Shown here: one piece after another, positions 37,592 through 45,378 of the stretch | How the letters are laid out: the number at the start of each line of letters is the position of its first letter | How positions within the stretch are numbered: the stretch's first letter is position 1 | Assembly (NCBI GenBank): GCA_964461815.1 | Contig: CAYWVF010000018.1 | Span: 1-52,767, forward strand | Source of the DNA: JAAZBA01 sp964461815 | GTDB lineage: Bacteria > Bacillota > Clostridia > Oscillospirales > QAMX01 | Direction: 5' to 3' | Length of the DNA: 52,767 nt | Position numbers and translations under genes: made by a program | The notes under the pieces: model-generated | Database searches by the model: none | Seen by the model: only the letters and a program-made list of their open reading frames with translations | Told to the model about the DNA's origin: nothing

Positions 37592-39037
37592 ATGGAGATA
37601 AAGATCGCAGCAGCATATATACGTGTATCCGACGAGCGGCAGGATGAGTATTCCCCGGACAGCCAGCTCAAGCTTATTCGTGATTATGCGAAAAAGAACA
37701 GCTACTATGTACCGGATGAGTTTGTCTTCTTCGATGATGGTATTTCGGCGAAGTCGGCAAAAAGGCGTGATGAATTTAATCGGATGGTCGCAATGGCTAA
37801 GGAAAAAGAGCCGCCGTTTGAGAGTATATTCGTCTGGAAGTTTTCTCGCTTCGCCAGAAATCAAGAGGAAGCTATCGTTTACAAGTCGATGCTCAAGAGA
37901 AACGGTGTCGATGTGGTTTCCATCAGTGAGCCTATCATTGACGGTGCTTTCGGCACGCTGATCGAGCGCATTATTGAGTGGATGGATGAGTATTATCTTA
38001 TCAATCTGTCTACCGAGGTCAGGCGCGGTATGATGGAGAAGTTTTCACGCGGCGAGATCGTCGCTCGTGCTCCACAGGGCTATGACGTTGTCGATGATAA
38101 TTACGTACCGAGTGCAGATGCACCGCTCATACGCAGGATATTCGATATGTATATCTCCGGCATGGGACAGGCCGCAATCGCACGTGCTCTCAATGCAGAG
38201 GGTTACACGACTAAATTCGGCAATAAATTTGAGAACAGATCTATCGAGTATATCATCAACAACCCTGTCTATGTCGGCAAGCTGCGCTGGAGCTCCGGAG
38301 GCCGAACTGTGTCAAGAAGGAAATACGATGACTCCCGAATACTGATAATCGACGGCTCGCATGAACCTCTGATTGATATGGATACATGGAACAAAGCGCA
38401 GGAAATACAAGCAGCTGCAAAAATCAAGTATGCTAAGCACCGCCGTGAGACTACGCCCGATACTACATGGATGCTGAAAGGTTTAGTCAAATGCAGTAGC
38501 TGTGGTGCTACACTTACATATGTGTCTCAGAAATCGCCGTCTGCACAGTGCCATAAATACGCCAAAGGGCAATGTGACGAGTCGCACAGTGTCACTATAC
38601 AGAAGCTCAACGACGCATTTGTAGAAGCGCTGGAATATTGCCTTACTATGGATGATTTTAATATCGTCTATGCCACGAGCAAGCCGAAGTCAGCCGCTGT
38701 GAAGTCGTTCGATAAGCTGATAGCCGTTGAGGAGCGCAAGCTTGAACGTGTTAAGGAAGCATACGAAAATGGTGTAGATACACTTGCAGAGTACCAGAAA
38801 AATAAACAACGTATCGTCGAAGCAATACGCCGTTTGGAAGATGAACGAGCTGCGGAAACAAAGGATGATCGTGCCGAGCGCATCAAGGATCTAAGATCGA
38901 GTATTCAGGAGATATTGATATCCATCAAAAGCCCCAACGTCCCGGAGTCCACAAAAAGAGATCTTCTCTGCACAGTAATCTCGCACGCAATCTTCAATAA
39001 AAAAACCCAATCCCTGAGCATTTATTTTTTACCGTAA
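37592..39037 (+). CDS. Prophage large serine integrase
   Basis: 481 residues. Resolvase domain: catalytic Ser in AAYIRVSDERQDEYS, then FFDDGISAKSAKRRDEFNRM and Arg pair in VWKFSRFARN. Recombinase domain with RAPQGYDVVDDNYV and NNPVYVGKLRWSS. Zinc ribbon LVKCSSCGATLTY plus AQCHKYAKGQCDE. Coiled-coil near FDKLIAVEERKLERVKEAYE. The stop (39037) is 18 bases from the attachment core at 39055, as usual. It inserted the prophage into cotJC and should be able to excise it with a directionality factor. Confidence 0.95.
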   Translation: MEIKIAAAYIRVSDERQDEYSPDSQLKLIRDYAKKNSYYVPDEFVFFDDGISAKSAKRRDEFNRMVAMAKEKEPPFESIFVWKFSRFARNQEEAIVYKSMLKRNGVDVVSISEPIIDGAFGTLIERIIEWMDEYYLINLSTEVRRGMMEKFSRGEIVARAPQGYDVVDDNYVPSADAPLIRRIFDMYISGMGQAAIARALNAEGYTTKFGNKFENRSIEYIINNPVYVGKLRWSSGGRTVSRRKYDDSRILIIDGSHEPLIDMDTWNKAQEIQAAAKIKYAKHRRETTPDTTWMLKGLVKCSSCGATLTYVSQKSPSAQCHKYAKGQCDESHSVTIQKLNDAFVEALEYCLTMDDFNIVYATSKPKSAAVKSFDKLIAVEERKLERVKEAYENGVDTLAEYQKNKQRIVEAIRRLEDERAAETKDDRAERIKDLRSSIQEILISIKSPNVPESTKRDLLCTVISHAIFNKKTQSLSIYFLP

Positions 39038-39039
39038 GA

Positions 39040-39153
39040 CTATACCCTTTTGAAGTCCGTCCCGCCGAATTGCGTTATTATCACTTTTGCAATCGCCGGG
39101 TTGGGATTTTTTATTTTTACCGGAAATTGAAGCTTCCTATCATATATCCACAT
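39040..39153 (-). pseudogene. cotJC: 5' fragment of spore coat gene cotJC
   Basis: ATG 39153 with GGAGGAAAAGTGT. It encodes MWIYDRKLQFPVKIKNPNPA followed by IAKVIITQFGGTD, the N-terminus of CotJC (manganese-catalase-type coat protein; family starts MWxYEKKLQYPVxIKNPN). After the GGTD codons, which form the 13-base core, the frame runs four codons into phage DNA (FKRV) and stops at 39040. The family's following residues (GELAAS-x-RYLSQRY) occur at 5593-5670. Disrupted unless the prophage excises. Confidence 0.95.
39055..39067. other. Prophage attachment site, right copy
   Basis: GTCCGTCCCGCCG, identical to 5671-5683. Joining the phage flanks gives ATACCCTTTTGAAG-core-CTTCAAAAGGATAT, an inverted repeat around the core, as in serine-integrase attP sites. 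Confidence 0.92.
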
Positions 39154-39166
39154 ACACTTTTCCTCC

Positions 39167-39433
39167 TTAATTTGCTTCAACAGACCACGGTGGCGGTGCG
39201 TCATTCCATGTCCAATGGTTATCCGACGTGATATCCGCATATGTCAGAGGACCGCATTTACTCACGTATTCCTTTACCGCTTCTTCACGAAGCAGCATAT
39301 ACTTTTTAAAATAAGCCAGTGCTTTCCTGTTATTCGGATACATATCAAGATACAATGCGCTATCTCTCACCGCAAAATCTGCCATCTGCACACGTCTGAG
39401 AAGGTTATCTTTTTCTGTCATTCTTTGTATCAT
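39167..39433 (-). CDS. cotJB: Spore coat protein CotJB
   Basis: 88 residues. RRVQMADFAVRDSALYLDMY then PNNRKALAYFKKYMLLREEA and the C-terminal HWTWNDAPPPWSVE are the CotJB signature (family ends in WxWxxDPWPWE). ATG 39433 follows AAAGGAGGGGTGCTGCA. It overlaps cotJA by 29 bases and precedes cotJC by 13 bases, the cotJABC operon expressed in the mother cell by sigma-E in Bacillus. Confidence 0.92.
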   Translation of the reverse strand: MIQRMTEKDNLLRRVQMADFAVRDSALYLDMYPNNRKALAYFKKYMLLREEAVKEYVSKCGPLTYADITSDNHWTWNDAPPPWSVEAN

Positions 39434-39617
39434 TGCAGCACCCCTCCTTTCCTAAAAAAGGCAGATCGAGCTGTTTAAATATCGTACCCCTTGTAAGTGC
39501 TATGTCTGCATCGTACAGCTCCTCGAACTCCTGTTCCGGAGTATATACCATGGCAATAGAGCAACCCTGAAGCGAGCATTTGTCGTTTTCCATTATATAC
39601 GTTATCCTTTCTTTCAT
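39405..39617 (-). CDS. cotJA: Spore coat protein CotJA
   Basis: 70 residues from ATG 39617 (an upstream TTG at 39629 is also possible). SIAMVYTPEQEFEELYDADI then ALTRGTIFKQLDLPF is the CotJA pattern (AMAYVPWQ...LxxGTxFPELDxPF). First gene of the operon. A region near GATATT-CTCACATAATATAT-CATA (39656-39686, minus strand) may hold a sigma-E-type promoter, but the match is weak. Confidence 0.9.
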   Translation of the reverse strand: MKERITYIMENDKCSLQGCSIAMVYTPEQEFEELYDADIALTRGTIFKQLDLPFLGKEGCCNDTKNDRKR

Positions 39618-39732
39618 ATTTACATTCAATTACCCTCTTTACTCGAGCGACTAAATGTGCTATGATATATTATGTGAGAATATCGTACTTGTGAAAAGTA
39701 ACGATTTATAGTAATCTAAAAGGGAATAAAGT

Positions 39733-40623
39733 ATGTATAATGGAATTATTGTAGTAGATAAGCCCTCCGGAATTTCATCGCACACTGTTATAAACAAGCT
39801 TCGCAGAATACTGGATCAGAAAAAGATCGGTCATGGCGGCACGCTTGACCCACTTGCTACAGGCGTATTACCAATATTCGCCGGCAGTGCCACGCATGTC
39901 ACCGAGTTCGTTCAGAACAGCAACAAGGAATACCTTGTGAAAATGAAGCTTGGTATAGTGACAGACACTCAGGATATTACAGGAGCAATACTTGAAACGC
40001 ACGAGGTCAAATGTACGAAGGACGATGTATTGGAGACGATAAAATCATTTAAAGGAATACAGGAGCAGCTACCTCCAATGTATTCTGCCGTGCAAAAAAA
40101 CGGTACACGTCTCTACAAGCTTGCACGTGAGGGTGTTGAGGTCGAGCGTGATAAACGCGAGATCAATATTTACGATATCGCGCTGACTGACTCCGATAGC
40201 AACACAAACGAGTATACTCTGGATGTCAAGTGTTCTAAAGGGACATACGTGCGAACTCTTTGCGCCGATATCGGTTCGGCTCTTGGCTGCGGTGCTACCG
40301 TAACTGCACTCAGGCGTATAAAAAACGGTGATTTTACACTTGACAACGCCTATACTCTGGAAGAACTACAGGAACATGCGGAGAATGGCACTCTTGAAGG
40401 TCTGTTTTCATCTGCCGACATGTTTTTTATGGATATGCCTGCCATAAAACTCAACGAAAAGGGCGAACATCGTCTAAAAAACGGTGCTCCCGTATATCTT
40501 ACAAGGTTTGCACCCGGAAAATATCGTGTTTATGGGCATACACTTGGCTTTATGGGTTTGGGCGAAATACGTGAGACCGACAGACGTCCTGAGCTGTGGC
40601 TGACGAACGGACTGTGGATATAG
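39733..40623 (+). CDS. truB: tRNA pseudouridine-55 synthase
   Basis: 296 residues. VVDKPSGISSHTVI and HGGTLDPLATGVLPI (catalytic Asp) identify TruB, which makes pseudouridine 55 in the T-loop of tRNAs. GTYVRTLCADIG lies centrally, and a C-terminal PUA-like segment follows. It is 14 bases upstream of ribF, the usual Firmicute truB-ribF pair. AAGGGAATAAAGT precedes the start. Confidence 0.95.
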   Translation: MYNGIIVVDKPSGISSHTVINKLRRILDQKKIGHGGTLDPLATGVLPIFAGSATHVTEFVQNSNKEYLVKMKLGIVTDTQDITGAILETHEVKCTKDDVLETIKSFKGIQEQLPPMYSAVQKNGTRLYKLAREGVEVERDKREINIYDIALTDSDSNTNEYTLDVKCSKGTYVRTLCADIGSALGCGATVTALRRIKNGDFTLDNAYTLEELQEHAENGTLEGLFSSADMFFMDMPAIKLNEKGEHRLKNGAPVYLTRFAPGKYRVYGHTLGFMGLGEIRETDRRPELWLTNGLWI

Positions 40624-40637
40624 AATAAGAGGTAAAT

Positions 40638-41516
40638 TTGATGCAAAATAAAGTAGCTGTTGCACTGGGCTTTTTTGACGGCGTACACAAAGGACACATA
40701 GAGGTTTGCCGCCTTGCACGTGAATATGCAGCCGCAACAAATACTGTGGTTGTTGCAGTAACATTCGACGAGCATCCTGCATCAGTAGTAACAGGCATAA
40801 AAACGCCACAGCTTTGCAATGCTTACGACCGTGAGCGACTGCTGAAAACTGTGGCAGGAGTAGATGAAGTCATAATGCTCCCATTTCGTGAGCTTATGAA
40901 CATGGAGTCAGAGGTATTTATCGAGCAGATCCTGCATGAGAGATTGAACGTAGGCTTCGTATCCTGCGGAAGCGATTATCACTTCGGCAGAGGAGGAAGA
41001 GGCGACGTAAACACTTTAAAATCAAGCTGTACAAAGCTTGGTATAAGCTTCGAGGTAGCTGATGAGCTGAATGACGGTCATGGTAAAATAAGCTCATCAC
41101 GTATCAGACAGCTCATTCTCGACGGGAAAATGGAAGATGCTGAGCTGATGCTGTCTCATCCGCATTCATTTTCAGGTGAAGTGATCCACGGCAAGGCACT
41201 CGGACGCAAGCTCAACAGTCCGACCATGAATATAAAAATGGAGGATATAGCCATTCCTCCTATTGGTGTATACGCATCCTATATTACTGTCAGAGGGATC
41301 AGATACCGTTCGGTCACAAATATCGATCGTACCGGGCTTTCCGAAACATACGCATTCGGCGACACGGGAGACGTTTATGGAATGACTGCCACATGTGAGC
41401 TCATAAAGCATATGCGTGGGATGATCGATTTCAGTTCTCTCGACGATCTAAAATCGCAGATCAGCCGTGACCGAGATGCGGCAGCAGCGTGTCTCAGAGC
41501 ATATGAAGCGAAATAA
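40638..41516 (+). CDS. ribF: Bifunctional riboflavin kinase/FAD synthetase
   Basis: 292 residues. N-terminal FAD synthetase: ALGFFDGVHKGHIEVCRLAR and SSSRIRQLILDGKMEDA. C-terminal flavokinase: HGKALGRKLNSPTMNIKM (PTxN motif), PPIGVYASYITVRG and a Glu-poor end. It converts riboflavin to FMN and FAD in the cytoplasm. It ends before a strong bidirectional terminator. Confidence 0.95.
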   Translation: MMQNKVAVALGFFDGVHKGHIEVCRLAREYAAATNTVVVAVTFDEHPASVVTGIKTPQLCNAYDRERLLKTVAGVDEVIMLPFRELMNMESEVFIEQILHERLNVGFVSCGSDYHFGRGGRGDVNTLKSSCTKLGISFEVADELNDGHGKISSSRIRQLILDGKMEDAELMLSHPHSFSGEVIHGKALGRKLNSPTMNIKMEDIAIPPIGVYASYITVRGIRYRSVTNIDRTGLSETYAFGDTGDVYGMTATCELIKHMRGMIDFSSLDDLKSQISRDRDAAAACLRAYEAK

Positions 41517-41556
41517 ACCGAAGCTGTGACTGAAAGAAACCGAAAAAAACACATAA

Positions 41557-41602
41557 AAAAACCGATAGGATCGGACAAACGTCCGATTCTATCGGTTTTC
41601 TA
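41557..41602. terminator. Bidirectional terminator between ribF and oadA
   Basis: AAAACCGATAG and CTATCGGTTTT enclose ATCGGAC/GTCCGAT around CAAAC: about 18 pairs, serving both convergent genes. Confidence 0.97.
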
Positions 41603-41628
41603 TTTACCGTAATCAGAGTCTCTATATA

Positions 41629-43053
41629 TTACAGACCAGAGTCTTCAACATGGATCGTTCTTACGCCATTGGCACTTGCAGCTGCCTTTGCAGGTGCAGC
41701 CTTGATATCCTTGCCACGTGTCTCGAAGAACTTTGTTGCGACCTGCGGGAACAATGCATAGCTGAGAACATCCTCTTCAGACTTTGCAATACCCTTTGTT
41801 TCCTCAACATATTTCGGGATCTCATTTCCGATAAGGTCAGCAGGACGGCATGTTATGACCTTTTCGTCGCCGATAGCCATCTTGCGTACTTCTTCATTTA
41901 CGGGAGCCGGCAATGCACCGTACTCGCCTTTAAGAAGACCCTTGGATTCCTTTGTGAATACCTTATAGCGCTGTCCGGAAATAACATTGAGAACAGCCTG
42001 TGAGCCAACGATCTGGCTTGTAGGTGTTACGAGAGGAGGATAACCGAAGTCTTCACGTACACGGGGGATCTCCTTGAGCACCTCGTAATACTTATCCTCT
42101 GCCTTAGCCTGCTTGAGCTGAGAAATGAGGTTTGAAAGCATTCCGCCAGGTACCTGATAGAGGAGTGTGTTCGTATCAACATTAAGAACCTTAGGATCGA
42201 GATCGCCGGAAGCCTTAAGCTTTTCTGCAACTGTACGGAAATGTGCAGCAGCCTTGCTCATAAGCTCAAGATCATAGCCTGTGTCACGGTCTGTACCCTT
42301 AAGCGTTGCTACGAGAGATTCTGTAGCAGGCTGAGATGTACCGTTAGCTAACGGAGACAGCGCACAGTCAACAATATCAACACCTGCTTCGGATGCCATG
42401 AGGTATGTCATGTCACCTGTGCCGGTTGTGTTATGTGTATGAAGATGGATCGGAAGTGATACATTTTCCTTGAGCTTCTTAACGAGCGAATATGCACTGT
42501 ACGGGAGAAGCAGGTTTGCCATATCCTTAATGCATATAACATCTGCGCCCATTTTTTCAAGCTTCATTGCAAGCTTTACGAAATAGTCCTCGTTATGAAC
42601 GGGGCTGATCGTGTAGCTGATAGCAGCTTCACAGATTCCGCCGTACTCTTTAACGAATTTCATAGCAGCTTCCATATTTCTTGTATCATTGAGTGCGTCG
42701 AAAATACGAACTACATCGATACCGTTGAGGATCGACTTCTTGCAGAACTGCTCAACTACATCATCTGCATAATGCTTGTAGCCGAGGATATTCTGTCCGC
42801 GGAGAAGCATCTGAAGCTTTGTATTCGGCATAGCCTTCTTTAATGTACGCAGTCTCTCCCACGGATCCTCATTGAGGAATCTCATACAGGAGTCAAATGT
42901 TGCACCGCCCCAGCATTCAAGTGACCAGTAACCGATCTTGTCAAGCATCTCACATGCGGGAAGCATATCTTCTGTACGCATTCTTGTTGCAGCCTGCGAC
43001 TGATGTGCGTCGCGGAGGATCGTATCAGTTATTTTAAGAGGGTTTTTTGACAT
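41629..43053 (-). CDS. oadA: Oxaloacetate/methylmalonyl-CoA decarboxylase carboxyltransferase subunit
   Basis: 474 residues. TDTILRDAHQSQAATRMRTE is the HMGL-like carboxyltransferase opening with metal-binding Asp; LPIHLHTHNTTGTGDMTYL holds the metal His pair; MKLEKMGADVICIKDMANL holds the biotin-site Lys. It moves CO2 from oxaloacetate to biotin. There is no fused biotin domain: the carrier is the separate protein at 44325. The conserved domain of pyruvate carboxylase subunit B type follows (VREDFGYPPLVTPTSQIVG). Last gene of a leftward operon. Confidence 0.92.
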   Translation of the reverse strand: MSKNPLKITDTILRDAHQSQAATRMRTEDMLPACEMLDKIGYWSLECWGGATFDSCMRFLNEDPWERLRTLKKAMPNTKLQMLLRGQNILGYKHYADDVVEQFCKKSILNGIDVVRIFDALNDTRNMEAAMKFVKEYGGICEAAISYTISPVHNEDYFVKLAMKLEKMGADVICIKDMANLLLPYSAYSLVKKLKENVSLPIHLHTHNTTGTGDMTYLMASEAGVDIVDCALSPLANGTSQPATESLVATLKGTDRDTGYDLELMSKAAAHFRTVAEKLKASGDLDPKVLNVDTNTLLYQVPGGMLSNLISQLKQAKAEDKYYEVLKEIPRVREDFGYPPLVTPTSQIVGSQAVLNVISGQRYKVFTKESKGLLKGEYGALPAPVNEEVRKMAIGDEKVITCRPADLIGNEIPKYVEETKGIAKSEEDVLSYALFPQVATKFFETRGKDIKAAPAKAAASANGVRTIHVEDSGL

Positions 43054-43094
43054 ATTTTTATTCCTTTCACACGATATTTGGCTCGGTCAACCAA

Positions 43095-44267
43095 TTAACC
43101 GAACAGTGCGATAAGTACACCGGCAGCGATAGCTGAACCGATAACGCCGGCAACGTTCGGACCCATAGCATGCATGAGCAGGAAGTTTCCGGGGTTTTCC
43201 TTCTGACCCACAGTCTGAGAAACACGTGCAGCCATAGGAACAGCAGATACACCGGCAGAGCCGATAAGCGGATTTATCTTTTCCTTCAGGAACAGGTTCA
43301 TGAACTTTGCAAGGAGAACGCCGCCTGCTGTACCGAGACCAAATGCTACAACACCCATAGCGATAATCTTAAGTGTATCGAGACTCAGGAACGTGGAGGC
43401 TGTAGCTGTAGCACCGACGGAGATTCCAAGGAATATTGTTACGATATTCATAAGCTCGTTCTGAGCTGTCTTTGAAAGTCTGTCGCAAACGCCTGTTTCC
43501 TTGAAGAGGTTACCGAGCATAAGAGCACCTACCAGCGGAGCAGCTGACGGAACGAGGAATGCTACGAATATTGTAACGATAAACGGGAATATGATCTTTT
43601 CTCTCTTTGATACCGGGCGGAGCTCACGCATTACAATCTGACGCTCAGCCTTTGTTGTGAGAGCCTTCATTATCGGAGGCTGGATAACCGGAACGAGTGC
43701 CATATAGGAATAAGCGGCAACTGCGATCGGGCCAAGGAGCTCAGGTGCGAGCTTTGTTGTAACGTAAATAGCTGTCGGACCGTCAGCGCCGCCGATGATA
43801 CCGATCGAGCTTGCCTGCATAGATGTAAATCCGAGCAGCCTAGCGCCAACGTATGTAGCAAAGATACCGAGCTGAGCAGCTGCACCGAGGAGCAGGCTCT
43901 TCGGATTGGCGATCAGCGGACCGAAGTCTGTCATAGCGCCAACGCCCATGAATATAAGACATGGATAAATACCGAGCTTTACGCCGAGGTAGAGGTAGTC
44001 GATGAGACCGGGGGTAACATCACCGCCGCCGAACAGATCCCAATGAACATGTCCGTCTGCGAACAATACTTCGTGGTACATTTCAGCGCCGGGAAGGTTC
44101 GTAAGAAGCATACCGAATGAGATTGGGAGAAGGAGCAACGGCTCAAACTTTTTAACGATCGCAAGATATGCAAGTACCAATGCAACAACGATCATAATGA
44201 GAGTTTTCGGATCCGTTGCGATAAGATAAAATCCTGTCTGCTTTAAAAAATTTAAAATTACTTCCAC
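43095..44267 (-). CDS. oadB: Sodium-pumping decarboxylase beta subunit
   Basis: 390 residues, highly hydrophobic with about nine to eleven membrane helices. GVGAMTDFGPLIANPKSLLL and IGIIGGADGPTAIYVTTKLA (family's GGADGPT) identify OadB/MmdB, the membrane subunit that decarboxylates carboxybiotin and exports Na+. NPLIGSAGVSAVPMAARVSQ also matches. It is 41 bases upstream of oadA in the operon. Confidence 0.95.
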   Translation of the reverse strand: MEVILNFLKQTGFYLIATDPKTLIMIVVALVLAYLAIVKKFEPLLLLPISFGMLLTNLPGAEMYHEVLFADGHVHWDLFGGGDVTPGLIDYLYLGVKLGIYPCLIFMGVGAMTDFGPLIANPKSLLLGAAAQLGIFATYVGARLLGFTSMQASSIGIIGGADGPTAIYVTTKLAPELLGPIAVAAYSYMALVPVIQPPIMKALTTKAERQIVMRELRPVSKREKIIFPFIVTIFVAFLVPSAAPLVGALMLGNLFKETGVCDRLSKTAQNELMNIVTIFLGISVGATATASTFLSLDTLKIIAMGVVAFGLGTAGGVLLAKFMNLFLKEKINPLIGSAGVSAVPMAARVSQTVGQKENPGNFLLMHAMGPNVAGVIGSAIAAGVLIALFG

Positions 44268-44324
44268 AGTGAAACCAAACCTTTCTATATTTTTTCTCTG
44301 TGTATTTGCCGGGTAAAGGGTAAA

Positions 44325-44687
44325 TTAACCAATAACACAAAGGAGTGCTCCGGATTCAACCGTTGAACCCTTGGAAGTACCAACAGCTGTGATCGTACCG
44401 TCACACGGAGACATGATCTCGTTTTCCATCTTCATAGCTTCGAGTATCATAAGGACATCGCCCTTCTTGACTGCGCTGCCTACTGCAACGTTTACTGCAA
44501 GGATAGTGCCGGGCATCGGGCTTGTGATCTTTTCGCCGCCTGCCGGTGCTGCTGCAACAGGTGCTGCTGCAACAGGTGCTGCTGCAACAGGTGCTGCTGC
44601 GGGAGCTGCGGAGGGTGTGTATTCGCCTGCGAGTTCGATTTCTACTTCATACTTTGTACCGTTTACGATAACGTTATACTTTTTCAT
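44325..44687 (-). CDS. Biotin carrier subunit
   Basis: 120 residues. A Pro/Ala-rich linker with APVAA repeats (residues 30-50) leads to the biotinyl domain with EAMKMENEIMSP (biotinylated Lys) and KGDVLMILEAMK. It carries CO2 between the carboxyltransferase and the beta subunit. Confidence 0.95.
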   Translation of the reverse strand: MKKYNVIVNGTKYEVEIELAGEYTPSAAPAAAPVAAAPVAAAPVAAAPAGGEKITSPMPGTILAVNVAVGSAVKKGDVLMILEAMKMENEIMSPCDGTITAVGTSKGSTVESGALLCVIG

Positions 44688-44755
44688 AATTAATCTCCTT
44701 AAATTTTAAAGAAAAATTTGTGCCGTACGGCAGCGTCTGTAATGCTTTTTAAGCA

Positions 44756-45034
44756 TTAGACTCTCTTTATCGACTTGATTCTGAATGAATCTGTTGACTC
44801 GCCAAGCTCCTCGGCGATTGCTGCGGAAATTGCTGCTGCAAGCTCAGCGCGGTTAGCAATAGGTGCTGCTGCAACAGGTGCTGCTACAGGGGCTGCCTGG
44901 GGCTGTGTTTCTGCTTTTGAGGATGTAAGCGTGCATACCTTGCTCATTATAATACATAGGAATACGATGCAGATCAGTCCAATAAAGACTATACCCATGC
45001 CCATAACGCATACAAAAGTGTTTGAAAGCTCCAT
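44756..45034 (-). CDS. OadG-like gamma subunit
   Basis: 92 residues from ATG 45034 (GGAGG 10 bases upstream). One N-terminal membrane helix (VMGMGIVFIGLICIVFLCII) with a Pro/Ala-rich tether follows; the tail EELGESTDSFRIKSIKRV is typical of OadG/MmdC, which anchors and assembles the complex. First gene of the operon. Confidence 0.85.
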   Translation of the reverse strand: MELSNTFVCVMGMGIVFIGLICIVFLCIIMSKVCTLTSSKAETQPQAAPVAAPVAAAPIANRAELAAAISAAIAEELGESTDSFRIKSIKRV

Positions 45035-45159
45035 AACTCCGTTGCCTCCTTTCCTTATGTCTGGATAAATGTATTGCAATGTATAGCGCAGAATATATAG
45101 ATTTACACTATGCTATTCAATGCCAATACACGAAAGCTTTTGAAAAACGCTTCACGTAT

Positions 45160-45207
45160 AGTGTACCATCTTTTTAGAGAATTTTGCAATCAAAAATTGC
45201 AAAATTC
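45160..45207 (-). promoter_or_regulatory. Promoter and operator of the decarboxylase operon
   Basis: On the minus strand TTGCAA (45184-45189), 18 bases, TACACT (45160-45165). The -35 lies in a perfect 12-base inverted repeat GAATTTTGCAAT/ATTGCAAAATTC (45179-45190 and 45196-45207), a likely repressor or activator site. The rest of 45208-45344 shows no gene. Confidence 0.7.
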
Positions 45208-45344
45208 ACATTTTGTTTACATTTATTTTCCATAATAAGTAAATACAACTTAAAAAGTGAATTTTCTCCTTCATTATTGGCAAGAAATACTTTTTCTATT
45301 GCAGTATTGCAAAAGCTCTCGATATACATTCCATTCAAAAGAAA

Positions 45345-45378
45345 AGAGACTATGCATTAGCACAGTCTCCCTGTTTTA
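45345..45378 (-). terminator. Terminator of the M23 peptidase gene
   Basis: GGAGACT and AGTCTCT pair around an 11-base loop on the minus strand, followed by TTTCTTTTG. The stem overlaps the gene's end region. Confidence 0.75.

Noticed and set aside
39040..39240. Short minus-strand gene of 66 codons as a stand-alone protein
   Set aside because: The first 29 codons lie in the cotJB overlap and lack an RBS; from ATG 39153 it is plainly the CotJC N-terminus cut by the prophage.
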